Shown here piece by piece: positions 6,047-13,061 of a DNA stretch of 14,889 nucleotides; positions within the stretch are counted from its first letter, which is position 1, and each line of letters starts with the position of its first letter. Source of the stretch: Candidatus Dadabacteria bacterium UBA2774 (GTDB lineage Bacteria > Desulfobacterota_D > UBA1144 > Nemesobacterales > UBA2774); contig DEIM01000216.1 of NCBI GenBank assembly GCA_002352485.1, forward strand, positions 1-14,889. Reading direction: 5' to 3'. The position numbers and the translations under genes were made by a program. The notes beneath the pieces were generated by a model that saw only the letters and a program-made list of their open reading frames with translations, was not told where the DNA came from and made no database searches.

Positions 6047-7506
6047 TCGGGTCTTAGGTGAGGAAAAAATATTACTTCCCTTATTGAAAGGGAATTCGTC
6101 AATAGCATTATAAGGCGGTCGATCCCAATCCCGGCTCCTGCCGCCGGAGGCATACCGTGCTCAAGCGCAGTAACATAGTCCTCGTCCATCTGATGCGCCT
6201 CCTCGTCGCCTCTTTCTTTTAGTTCCAGTTGTTTTTGAAATCTCTCTTTTTGATCTATCGGGTCATTGAGCTCTGAAAAAGCATTCGCCATCTCGCGGCC
6301 TGCGATATATAACTCAAAACGGTCTGTAATTTTTGGGTCTTGCTCGCTCGTCCTAGCCAAAGGCGATACATCCAGCGGAAATCCGTAGACAAATGTAGGA
6401 TCCATAAGATGATCCCCGATAAGGATTTCAAAAATTTCAGTTACCGCTTTTCCCCACATACCGTGATGCTCAAGGCCCATAGAGTCGGCTTTTTCAAATA
6501 GTTTCTTCTCGTCGGAAAGCACTTCTTCCCCGATAGTTTCTCTTAGCGAATTAAGAATGTTTATCCTCTTCCAGGGACGAGTCATATCAATGTTCAAGTC
6601 TCCGTATTCAAAATTCAGTGAGCCTTTAATCTCCGTTGCAAGATAGCATAAGAGCTCTTCAATAAGCTCCATCAGGTCTTCGTATGTAGCGTATGCTTCA
6701 TACAATTCCATTATAGTAAATTCGGGGTTGTGCTGAGTGGATATTCCTTCGTTCCTAAATGTCCTTCCTATCTCATATACCCTCTCGATTCCGCCCACGA
6801 CCAGACGCTTTAAGAACAGCTCGGGGGCGATCCTCAGATACAGGTCCATGCTTAACGCATTGTGGAACGTTTCAAAAGGTTTTGCAGCAGCTCCGCCTGC
6901 AATTTGATTAAGTATTGGGGTTTCAACCTCGACATAATCCCTTTGGTCCATAAACTCCCTGATCAGCTTTACCACCCTGCTTCTGGTGAGAAAGATTTCT
7001 TTAACTTCCGGATTGGATATGAGGTCAAGGTATCGCTGACGGTATCTGAGCTCAACATCTTTAAGACCGTGCCATTTTTCAGGTAGGGGATGTAGGGATT
7101 TCGTAAGTAGGGAAAACTCACTCACGTTAACAGTAAGCTCACCTGTTCTGGTTTTAAATAGAGTGCCCTTTATACCGAGGATATCGCCCAGGTCTACAAA
7201 CTTCTTAAAGAACTTAAGCTCATCTTCGCCTATTACATCTTTTTTTATATAACCCTGTATACGTCCGGTTCTGTCTGAAATATGCATGAAGAGACTCTTG
7301 CCGAAATCCCTCACAGCCACAACTCTCCCAGCTAGAGAGAATACATCTTCTAAGCTTGAGAGCTCTTCCTCTGACATCTCACCGTAACCGGATATTAATT
7401 CCCTAGCTACATGTTCAGGTTTAAAATTATTGGCGAAAGGGTTTACGCCCAGAGACCTGAGCTCATCAAGCTTTTCCTTTCGTTGTTCAAATTGTTCGTT
7501 TTCCAT
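6043..7506 (-). CDS. lysS: Lysyl-tRNA synthetase, class II
   Basis: LysRS charges tRNA-Lys with lysine in the cytoplasm. The 487-residue protein matches the usual bacterial class II length. After an N-terminal helix comes an OB-fold anticodon-binding domain (about 55-140, with SLAGRVVAVRDFGKSLFMHI). The catalytic domain follows, with RYRQRYLDL leading into motif 1, motif 2 at FRNEGISTQHNPEFT (RNEG 251-254) and motif 3 at GAGIGIDRLIMLL (Arg464). The start is ATG 7504-7506; the next methionine lies too far inside the OB domain. There is no Shine-Dalgarno, and a good promoter places its -10 box only 13 bases upstream, so the mRNA may be leaderless. lysS heads the run lysS-lolC-lolD-bamA-ompH-fabZ. 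Very secure. Confidence 0.97.
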   Translation of the reverse strand: MENEQFEQRKEKLDELRSLGVNPFANNFKPEHVARELISGYGEMSEEELSSLEDVFSLAGRVVAVRDFGKSLFMHISDRTGRIQGYIKKDVIGEDELKFFKKFVDLGDILGIKGTLFKTRTGELTVNVSEFSLLTKSLHPLPEKWHGLKDVELRYRQRYLDLISNPEVKEIFLTRSRVVKLIREFMDQRDYVEVETPILNQIAGGAAAKPFETFHNALSMDLYLRIAPELFLKRLVVGGIERVYEIGRTFRNEGISTQHNPEFTIMELYEAYATYEDLMELIEELLCYLATEIKGSLNFEYGDLNIDMTRPWKRINILNSLRETIGEEVLSDEKKLFEKADSMGLEHHGMWGKAVTEIFEILIGDHLMDPTFVYGFPLDVSPLARTSEQDPKITDRFELYIAGREMANAFSELNDPIDQKERFQKQLELKERGDEEAHQMDEDYVTALEHGMPPAAGAGIGIDRLIMLLTNSLSIREVIFFPHLRPE

Positions 7507-7519
7507 TGTAAAGATTAAG

Positions 7520-7548
7520 GTTCTACACCAAAATGACTACAGCGTCAA
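7520..7548 (-). promoter_or_regulatory. Sigma-70-type promoter of lysS, unusually close to the start codon
   Basis: On the minus strand, -35 TTGACG (7543-7548, 5/6) and -10 TAGAAC (7520-7525, 4/6) are 17 bases apart. The -10 box ends 13 bases before the ATG of lysS. Transcription should begin roughly 3-10 bases before the ATG. No Shine-Dalgarno fits between them. Confidence 0.65.
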
Positions 7549-7550
7549 GA

Positions 7551-7575
7551 ATAAATGCATACTAAAAACATTTAT
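7551..7575. repeat. AT-rich inverted repeat just upstream of the lysS -35 box
   Basis: Perfect 7-base arms ATAAATG (7551-7557) and CATTTAT (7569-7575) flank an 11-base spacer, two bases from the -35 hexamer. It is too weak and lacks a T-run on either strand, so it is unlikely to be a terminator. It could be an operator or an AT-rich promoter-strengthening element. Confidence 0.35.
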
Positions 7576-7607
7576 GTATTAGGAATCCTGAGCGAGTGGT
7601 TTTGGAG

Positions 7608-8021
7608 TTACAGTTTTCTATTTTCGTCAAGAATAATATACGTTGCGATGGCCTTTGCAACAAGTTTATTTTCATTAAATACTTCAACGTCTATAGGAAT
7701 GACACGGCCGCCCTTCAAAACACGGGCCCTGGCCTCCACAATGCCCTCTTTTACAGGGGCAAGAAAATTAATTTTCATCTCTACCGTAACGAACTGCTTG
7801 GTGCGCTCTACGGTGCCTGCAAGGGCGTATGCGGCCGCAGCGTCGGCGATAGTAAATAGTGAGCCTCCGTGAAGTATTCCGTAGGGCTGCTCCAGCTTTT
7901 CATGATAGGGCATTGTGAGAGTCGCGCGGCCGTCTTCTCCGAGTTCGGTGACCTCAATTCCCATATTCTCACAAAAAGGAGGCATTTTAAACGGCAAGTT
8001 CAAGTTGTTATTATCCGCCAT
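7608..8021 (-). CDS. PaaI-family hotdog thioesterase
   Basis: The 137-residue protein is a single hotdog domain of the PaaI/4HBT thioesterase group, which hydrolyses acyl-CoA, often aryl- or phenylacetyl-CoA, in the cytoplasm. The signature YGILHGGSLFTIADAAAAYAL contains HGG at 51-53 and the likely catalytic acid Asp60. VTVEMKINFLAPVKEG and the C-terminal strands complete the fold. The start ATG (8019-8021) has GGAG nine bases upstream. It lies 82 bases downstream of an MFS transporter gene on the same strand and upstream of the lysS promoter. The substrate cannot be read from sequence; a general acyl-CoA housekeeping role is as likely as phenylacetate metabolism, since no paa genes are nearby. 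Confidence 0.85.
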   Translation of the reverse strand: MADNNNLNLPFKMPPFCENMGIEVTELGEDGRATLTMPYHEKLEQPYGILHGGSLFTIADAAAAYALAGTVERTKQFVTVEMKINFLAPVKEGIVEARARVLKGGRVIPIDVEVFNENKLVAKAIATYIILDENRKL

Positions 8022-8103
8022 ATGCGTTTTCTCCAGACATTGATTATTACTAAAGTACCGAACTTCTCTTTAATTGTAATTTAACGGGCAACCAAGATTC
8101 CAT

Positions 8104-9291
8104 TTATCTTCCTCTCCCGGTGAATGAAAATACCAAGGAACCCAGTAAACAAAGTACCCCGCTTGCCGCGAACATCAAATTAAAACCCCATAGCTCTGCA
8201 ACGACGCCGTATATGAAAACCCCTAACATCCCGCCGAATGTGAAGGAAACGCTGCATATTGAAACAGCCTTGCCTCTGTCTGCTTCGGATGAAAGGTTTA
8301 TGATGAGAGCGTAAATTGCAGGATAAAAAAGACCCTGTCCGAGCCCGAAGAAAACTCCGGACAAAATGAGACTATAAGCACCTGAAGAAAAACTAAGACC
8401 CAGTATGCTTAGTGAGAAAAGAAATAGCGCAGGTACGGAGACTTTTTTGTAACCGTACTTATCTGGCATCCATCCTCCGAACACCCTGACTAGGATAACC
8501 GCCCCGACGTATGCCAGGAAAAATAGCTCAAACGCTTCAACTTTAATTCGGGAGGCAAAAACCGGTATAAAAGATATAACCGTTACGAAACCGCTTCCTG
8601 AAACTATCAGGACAAAAGCCGCCTGGATAACCCCGGGTTTCATAACAGCCTTTATAAAGCTGCCTCTTTTCTCATAGTGCAGGCTAAGAGCCGGAGGTTC
8701 TCTTACAAATACAGCCATAACGAAAGCCATGAGCCCGAACGCTCCGTCGAACATAAAGAAAGTCTCAAAACCAAAGCTCTGCAATACGATCTTGCCCACA
8801 AGAGGAGCCAGGGCAAAATTTAAGATGCTGAACATTCCGAAGATACCCATCGCCTGGGATCTTCTTCGAGGAGCGGATACGTCGGCTACGAGAGTCCCTG
8901 CTGAAACAAAGCAAAGCGATAGAGCGGCGCCCTGCAAAATTCTGAGTAGTGGGAAAAGAAGGCTCAAGCTGTCTAGATAAGCGAATGGAATTGTAGTCAT
9001 GGCCATTAGCAGTCCGCCAAATGCAAGAAACCACTTCTTTCCCCACTTATCTATAAATATTCCGACCGCAGGAGTGGTAAGTATCGTTGCCATCGCTGCC
9101 GCACCCATAATAAACCCGATAACAGACTCGGATCCGCCCAGGTCTTCTATACGAATAGGCAGCAGCACAAACGAGTGAAAATTGAAGAAAAAGAAGAAAG
9201 AAGAGAGGGTAATTAAAATAAAATCCCTGTTAAATAGGGGTTTTTGTGAGTCAGTTTCTATAAGTTCAGGGGTGTCTAAGTGTTGAGCCAT
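8104..9291 (-). CDS. Major facilitator superfamily transporter, substrate unknown
   Basis: The 395-residue protein is an inner-membrane MFS carrier with about 12 hydrophobic segments in two six-helix halves. The motif-A loop GIFIDKWGKK (77-86) between TM2 and TM3, and its counterpart GGWMPDKYGYKK in the second half, are diagnostic. The first cytoplasmic residues are hydrophilic, and TM1 is unusually rich in phenylalanine (SSFFFFFNFHSF). The start ATG (9289-9291) is preceded by AAAAGG at a good Shine-Dalgarno distance. The length and even spread of helices resemble drug- or metabolite-efflux MFS proteins, but nothing fixes the substrate. It is divergent from the plus-strand unknown gene across a 57-base gap and 82 bases upstream of the thioesterase gene, with which it may be cotranscribed. 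Confidence 0.88.
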   Translation of the reverse strand: MAQHLDTPELIETDSQKPLFNRDFILITLSSFFFFFNFHSFVLLPIRIEDLGGSESVIGFIMGAAAMATILTTPAVGIFIDKWGKKWFLAFGGLLMAMTTIPFAYLDSLSLLFPLLRILQGAALSLCFVSAGTLVADVSAPRRRSQAMGIFGMFSILNFALAPLVGKIVLQSFGFETFFMFDGAFGLMAFVMAVFVREPPALSLHYEKRGSFIKAVMKPGVIQAAFVLIVSGSGFVTVISFIPVFASRIKVEAFELFFLAYVGAVILVRVFGGWMPDKYGYKKVSVPALFLFSLSILGLSFSSGAYSLILSGVFFGLGQGLFYPAIYALIINLSSEADRGKAVSICSVSFTFGGMLGVFIYGVVAELWGFNLMFAASGVLCLLGSLVFSFTGRGR

Positions 9292-9299
9292 GTACGCCT

Positions 9300-9311
9300 T
9301 TTGATATCAAA
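9300..9311. repeat. Perfect 12-base palindrome in the divergent intergenic region
   Basis: TTTGATATCAAA is self-complementary and lies in the 57-base gap between the two divergent genes. It overlaps a weak plus-strand -35-like TTGATA (9301-9306; -10-like CAAAAT at 9325-9330, spacing 18). It is a plausible operator for a dimeric repressor acting on one or both genes. Confidence 0.4.
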
Positions 9312-9348
9312 TAAACTTACACAACAAAATTAAGAAGAAAAGCAGAGA

Positions 9349-9885
9349 ATGAGAAGTTATACTAAATACTCTGGTAAAAGCGCATTAAGGGAGAGAAGAA
9401 AAAGAATGATAAAAAACACTTTATTAATAGTGCTTGCGCTTCTGTTAGCCGCTTCTTCTTACCTTTTGTACGAGAATAAAAATATATCAATCGTTCTAGA
9501 TAACTCAGACCCCTTACACACCAAGCAAACACCTGAGTACGAAGAATTTTATGAAAAGGAAATCCTCGGAACACTCTCTTCAGAGACAACAGACGATACG
9601 GACATAAAAGATGATCCCGAATCACTAGATACAGAGAATATCGACCCCTATCTTGACCCCACTGTAAGGCTAACTATTAACGAAGACCGCGAGATAGTTA
9701 CGGATTATAAGATAATAGGACCAAGAAAATTTGCTCTTCTTACAGACGATGACCAGCCTATGGTAGAGATCAACCTCGACACGGGAGAAGTAAAGATAAA
9801 CCCCGATTACTCACTTGATGAAGTGTCCTCTGAGTTCTGGAAATCCATTGGAAAGAAGTACCCTGAAGTCTGTTTTGTGGAATAG
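9349..9885 (+). CDS. Membrane-anchored acidic protein of unknown function
   Basis: I do not recognise this 178-residue protein. It begins with a basic stretch (RERRKR at 14-19) followed by one hydrophobic segment (about 21-41), suggesting a signal anchor with the rest outside the cytoplasm. Residues about 62-104 form an Asp/Glu/Thr-rich, probably disordered linker. The C-terminal part (about 105-178) alternates in a strand-like way (VRLTINEDREIVTDYKI, MVEINLDTGEVKIN) and ends with a short helix-like segment SSEFWKSIGKKYPE; Cys175 is its only cysteine. ATG 9349 has a poor ribosome site. An in-frame ATG at 9406, right before the hydrophobic segment and preceded by AGGGAG, is a fair alternative start. 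It is the only plus-strand gene, divergent from the MFS gene and ending 31 bases from the convergent pyrC. An intact reading frame of this composition supports a real gene. Confidence 0.75.
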   Translation: MRSYTKYSGKSALRERRKRMIKNTLLIVLALLLAASSYLLYENKNISIVLDNSDPLHTKQTPEYEEFYEKEILGTLSSETTDDTDIKDDPESLDTENIDPYLDPTVRLTINEDREIVTDYKIIGPRKFALLTDDDQPMVEINLDTGEVKINPDYSLDEVSSEFWKSIGKKYPEVCFVE

Positions 9886-9916
9886 TACTTACATAGAAAT
9901 TGAACAAGAGAATATG

Positions 9917-11200
9917 TTAAGCGGAATATACAACCTTGCCGTTTACTATTGTGTAGTTTATTTCGCCCTTTAGCTCCCAGCCGTGGAAAGGGGTATTTTT
10001 ACTTTTTGAGTGGAAAGTTTCACGGTCGATCTTTACTTTTTTCTTAGGGTCGAATATTACAACGTCTGCCGGCGCGCCCTTTTTGAGGGTTCCCCTGTTT
10101 AATTTCAGGATTGCCGAGGGAGCGTCTGTAAGCTTACTAATCACTTGATTAAGCGTAAGCACTTTGTCTTCGACAAGCTTAAGCGACAGTGGAAGAGCGG
10201 TCTCAAGACCCACTATTCCAAACGGGGCTAGATTAAACTCAACCTTTTTTTCATCCTCACTGTGAGGTGCATGGTCGGTTGCGATGACATCAAGGGTGCC
10301 GTCTTTAAGCCCTTCTATGCAAGCCTTCATATCAGCCTCGCCTCTTAAAGGAGGGTTCATTTTCGCATTGGTATCATAGCTGTCAACCGCCTTGTCTGTA
10401 AGCGTAAAGTGGTGGGGAGTAACTTCAGCTGTCACGCGTACGCCCCTTTTTTTAGCTGCCCTGATGAGCCTTACCGAGGCTTCAGAGGAAACGTGGCAGA
10501 TATGTAAGTGAGCGCCGGTAAGCTCGGCAACGTTAATATCGCGGGACACCATAACGTCTTCGGACGCGCACGGTATGCCTTCAAGCCCTAACCGTGTCGA
10601 CATCTCCCCTTCATTCATGACACCGCTTCCGGATAGATTTTTGTCCTCAGCGTGCGAGATTACGGGTATATCGAAAGCTTTTACATACTCCATTGCGTGC
10701 CGCATTACTTTAGAATTCATAACGGGCATACCGTCGTCCGAGACCCCCACGCATCCGGCCTCATACATCTCCCCGATCTGCGCCAAGCTCTCGCCCTTCT
10801 CTCCTTTAGTTATAGCGCCAATCGGAAATACGTTCACCTTGCCTTCGGTCCGTGCTTTCAGAAGTATGTACTCTGTTACAGAAGCGTTATCGTTTACAGG
10901 ATTCGTATTTGGCATACAAACTATTGTCGTGAAGCCGCCTGCAGCAGCCGAATCACATCCTGTTTTGATAGTCTCTTTATGCTCGAAACCCGGCTCCCTT
11001 AAATGGACGTGAATGTCCACAAAACCGGGTGATACTATTTTCCCTCTGGCATTAATTACTTGAGTTTTACGATCCTTCTCATATTTAGTTGCTGACCTTG
11101 GAAAAGATTTTATGGTCCCGTCTTCTATTAGAACGTTAGTTACTTTGTCTATATCTTGAGATGGATCGATTATTCGACCACCCTTAATTAATATGCTCAA
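9917..11200 (-). CDS. pyrC: Dihydroorotase (PyrC, type I)
   Basis: Dihydroorotase cyclises N-carbamoyl-aspartate to dihydroorotate, the third step of pyrimidine synthesis. The 427-residue protein is the long bacterial form. All expected metal and active-site residues are present: HVH (His64, His66) with Arg68, bridging Asp156 in GVSDDGMPV, His183 in ISHAED, His236 in HICHVSS and catalytic Asp309 in IATDHAPH. PFGIVGLET is the usual downstream signature. The start is TTG (11198-11200), within a TTGA overlap with the pyrB stop, and has a strong Shine-Dalgarno GGAGGGG five bases away. In Aquifex, homologous PyrB and type I PyrC form one complex; the coupling here fits that, but this is inference. 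It is the last gene of the run, with no carA or carB following. Confidence 0.96.
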   Translation of the reverse strand: MSILIKGGRIIDPSQDIDKVTNVLIEDGTIKSFPRSATKYEKDRKTQVINARGKIVSPGFVDIHVHLREPGFEHKETIKTGCDSAAAGGFTTIVCMPNTNPVNDNASVTEYILLKARTEGKVNVFPIGAITKGEKGESLAQIGEMYEAGCVGVSDDGMPVMNSKVMRHAMEYVKAFDIPVISHAEDKNLSGSGVMNEGEMSTRLGLEGIPCASEDVMVSRDINVAELTGAHLHICHVSSEASVRLIRAAKKRGVRVTAEVTPHHFTLTDKAVDSYDTNAKMNPPLRGEADMKACIEGLKDGTLDVIATDHAPHSEDEKKVEFNLAPFGIVGLETALPLSLKLVEDKVLTLNQVISKLTDAPSAILKLNRGTLKKGAPADVVIFDPKKKVKIDRETFHSKSKNTPFHGWELKGEINYTIVNGKVVYSA

Positions 11201-12126
11201 GAATTCCCCCCTCCGGATGCTACAAGGTAAAACATGGCCATTCTGACCGCGATTCCGTTTGACACCTGATCGAGTATCACAGAGCCCGCATCATCAGCTA
11301 TATCGGATGAAAGCTCTATGCCTCTGTTGATAGGTCCAGGATGCATTACTACTACATCTTTTGCAGCAAGCTTTAGTTTTTCTCTTTTTAGTCCGTAAAA
11401 TCTTGCATATTCCCTAAGCGAAGGAAAGAACTCCGAGTCCTGTCTCTCCATCTGTATCCTGAGCATTATTACAACGTCGACCCCCTTAACCGCATCCTCC
11501 AGATTATAGTAAGTCTTCACATTAATATTCTCAATATGAGAAGGAATAAGAGTCGGAGGACCCGCCACTCTTACCTCGGCACCTAGTTTAAGCAGTCCCC
11601 AGATATTAGAGCGCGCCACACGGCTATGAAGGATATCTCCTACCACAAGAACCTTGAGCCCTTCTATATTCCCTTTTATCTCTCTTATGGTGAATAGATC
11701 GAGGAGAGCCTGGCTCGGGTGCTCGTGTGAGCCGTCGCCAGCGTTAATGATGGAGGAGTCAAGCTCCTTGGCAAGAAGCCACGGGGCTCCTGACATGGGG
11801 TGTCTTATCACTATCACGCTTGCGCCCATCGCTTCCAGGTTCCGAGCGGTATCGAGGAGTGTCTCGCCCTTTGACACGCTGCTGTGAGACAGCGTGAAGT
11901 TAAGCACGTCTGCGCTAAGGCGTTTCTCAGCAATTTCAAATGACGAGCGTGTCCTGGTGCTGGGCTCATAAAACAAATTACAAACAGTAACACCGCGGAG
12001 CGCGGGGACTTTTTTCACATCCCTCTTAGATACCTCTTTCATGGACTCCGCCGTATCGAGAATAAGTGTTATCTCCTCGGCTGACAGCTCTTCAAGTCCT
12101 AAAATGTGTCTGCGGTTAAAATCCAT
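11197..12126 (-). CDS. pyrB: Aspartate carbamoyltransferase catalytic subunit
   Basis: PyrB joins carbamoyl phosphate and aspartate, the committed step of pyrimidine synthesis. The 309-residue protein has the normal length for a catalytic chain. The carbamoyl-phosphate motif FYEPSTRTRSSFE is at 52-64 (Ser56, Thr57, Arg58, Thr59). Lys86 lies in SKGET, Arg108 in IRHP, and HPSQALLD at 136-143. The aspartate domain carries MHPGPINRGIELS, and the C-terminus ends in VSNGIAVRMAMFYLVAS. No pyrI regulatory-subunit gene adjoins it, so feedback control by PyrI is not indicated. The ATG at 12124-12126 is two bases after the pyrR stop, and its stop overlaps pyrC by four bases, so all three should be translated in step. 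Confidence 0.97.
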   Translation of the reverse strand: MDFNRRHILGLEELSAEEITLILDTAESMKEVSKRDVKKVPALRGVTVCNLFYEPSTRTRSSFEIAEKRLSADVLNFTLSHSSVSKGETLLDTARNLEAMGASVIVIRHPMSGAPWLLAKELDSSIINAGDGSHEHPSQALLDLFTIREIKGNIEGLKVLVVGDILHSRVARSNIWGLLKLGAEVRVAGPPTLIPSHIENINVKTYYNLEDAVKGVDVVIMLRIQMERQDSEFFPSLREYARFYGLKREKLKLAAKDVVVMHPGPINRGIELSSDIADDAGSVILDQVSNGIAVRMAMFYLVASGGGNS

Positions 12127-12128
12127 AG

Positions 12129-12671
12129 TTAACCCTGTAACACCGTAACTTCGTCATTACCGTCGTTTTCCTTAAGATGTACCCTTACTTTTTCTTTGCT
12201 CAGGGTGTCTATTGTGCACCCTGCATAATCAGGCTGTATCGGCAGCTCCCTATGTCCCCGGTCAACCAAAACCGCTAGCTGAATAGAGGCAGGTCTACCG
12301 AAATCCATTATTTCCTCAAGCGCCGCCCTGGTTGTACGTCCCGTATATATTACATCGTCAACCAGTATAACGATCTTATCTTCTACAGAGAATTTTATCT
12401 CGGTCTTTTTTACCTTGGGCCATTCCGTCTTACGCCTGAGGTCATCCCTGTATAGCGTTATATCTAGCGTACCTAGCGGAGGCTCAACCCCCTCAAGCTT
12501 TTTGATCAGCTTTAATATTCTCTCTGCAAGGTACACTCCTCTTGTTCTAACGCCGATTATAACCAAATCGGATGCACCCTTATTTCTTTCCAGTATTTCG
12601 TTTACGATACGCGACACCGTACGTTTAATAGCGCGCTTATCCATAACTACTCTGTCTTTTGTGTTGTTCAT
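12129..12671 (-). CDS. pyrR: Bifunctional pyr operon regulator / uracil phosphoribosyltransferase PyrR
   Basis: PyrR binds pyr mRNA in a UMP-dependent way in Bacillus and relatives, and has uracil phosphoribosyltransferase activity. The 180-residue protein matches family length. It shows the N-terminal helix MDKRAIKRTVSRIVNEILERNKG, IIGVRTRGVYLAERI (39-52), TLDITLYRDDL (68-78) and the PRPP-binding loop VILVDDVIYTGRTTRAALE (Asp105, Asp106), followed by VLVDRGHRELPIQPDYAG. It starts three bases after the upstream small gene, with no obvious Shine-Dalgarno; a second in-frame ATG is at codon 10. I found no PyrR-binding hairpin or attenuator in front of pyrR, pyrB or lepB, so how it regulates here is unclear. 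It may act mainly as an enzyme or elsewhere in the genome. Confidence 0.95.
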   Translation of the reverse strand: MNNTKDRVVMDKRAIKRTVSRIVNEILERNKGASDLVIIGVRTRGVYLAERILKLIKKLEGVEPPLGTLDITLYRDDLRRKTEWPKVKKTEIKFSVEDKIVILVDDVIYTGRTTRAALEEIMDFGRPASIQLAVLVDRGHRELPIQPDYAGCTIDTLSKEKVRVHLKENDGNDEVTVLQG

Positions 12672-12674
12672 GAT

Positions 12675-13028
12675 TTATTCGTACACGCTTTTCAGCACTC
12701 CCTCGCACTGATAATTGAATTCGAAATCCTTCACGTAATAATCCTCAAAGTTTGCTCTATCGTGATAATAGATAGATACATAAACAGCGTCTTTCCCCTT
12801 TGTTATTCCGAACTGTCTCTTATCGGGTGGTATACCCATATCCTCAAGTGATTCTGCAATATTGGTCGTAATATACCCTTGTCCGTACTTATGGTATATG
12901 TCGGCATTCTCCTGACAGACAGCTCGTATTCCTATCATGCCTCTGTAGTATATGGGAACTACCTTAAAACCTACGTAAAAAATTATTACAAGGACCAGTA
13001 ACCAAAATATAGCAGACCAGCTATTCAT
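12675..13028 (-). CDS. Small single-pass membrane protein between lepB and pyrR
   Basis: This 117-residue protein has one N-terminal membrane segment (about 7-23, AIFWLLVLVIIFYVGFK). It is followed by VVPIYYRGMIGIRAVCQENA and a soluble domain of about 80 residues rich in tyrosine and acidic residues. Two cysteines are present, one after the membrane segment and one near the end. A strong Shine-Dalgarno AGGAGGGG stands seven bases before the ATG (13026-13028). It sits 33 bases after lepB. The layout (membrane helix, then a VPxY stretch, next to lepB) resembles the DUF4845 proteins encoded beside lepB in many Proteobacteria. That is a resemblance in layout only, not a confirmed match. The function is unknown. 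Confidence 0.8.
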   Translation of the reverse strand: MNSWSAIFWLLVLVIIFYVGFKVVPIYYRGMIGIRAVCQENADIYHKYGQGYITTNIAESLEDMGIPPDKRQFGITKGKDAVYVSIYYHDRANFEDYYVKDFEFNYQCEGVLKSVYE

Positions 13029-13061
13029 AAAGCCGCCCCTCCTGTTGTAATCACCGGCAAT

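Noticed and set aside
7551..7575. Hairpin downstream of the thioesterase gene as a terminator
   Set aside because: The stem is seven AT-rich pairs with an 11-base loop and no following T-run, and it abuts the lysS -35 box.
7555..7872. Plus-strand frames opposite the thioesterase gene
   Set aside because: The minus-strand frame has clear hotdog motifs and a Shine-Dalgarno; the plus frames have neither.
9886..9916. Bidirectional terminator between the convergent unknown gene and pyrC
   Set aside because: The 31-base gap has no inverted repeat or T-run that would support it.
10575..11012. 145- and 116-codon plus-strand frames opposite pyrC
   Set aside because: Both are antisense to the catalytic core of a complete dihydroorotase, and neither has a recognisable motif.
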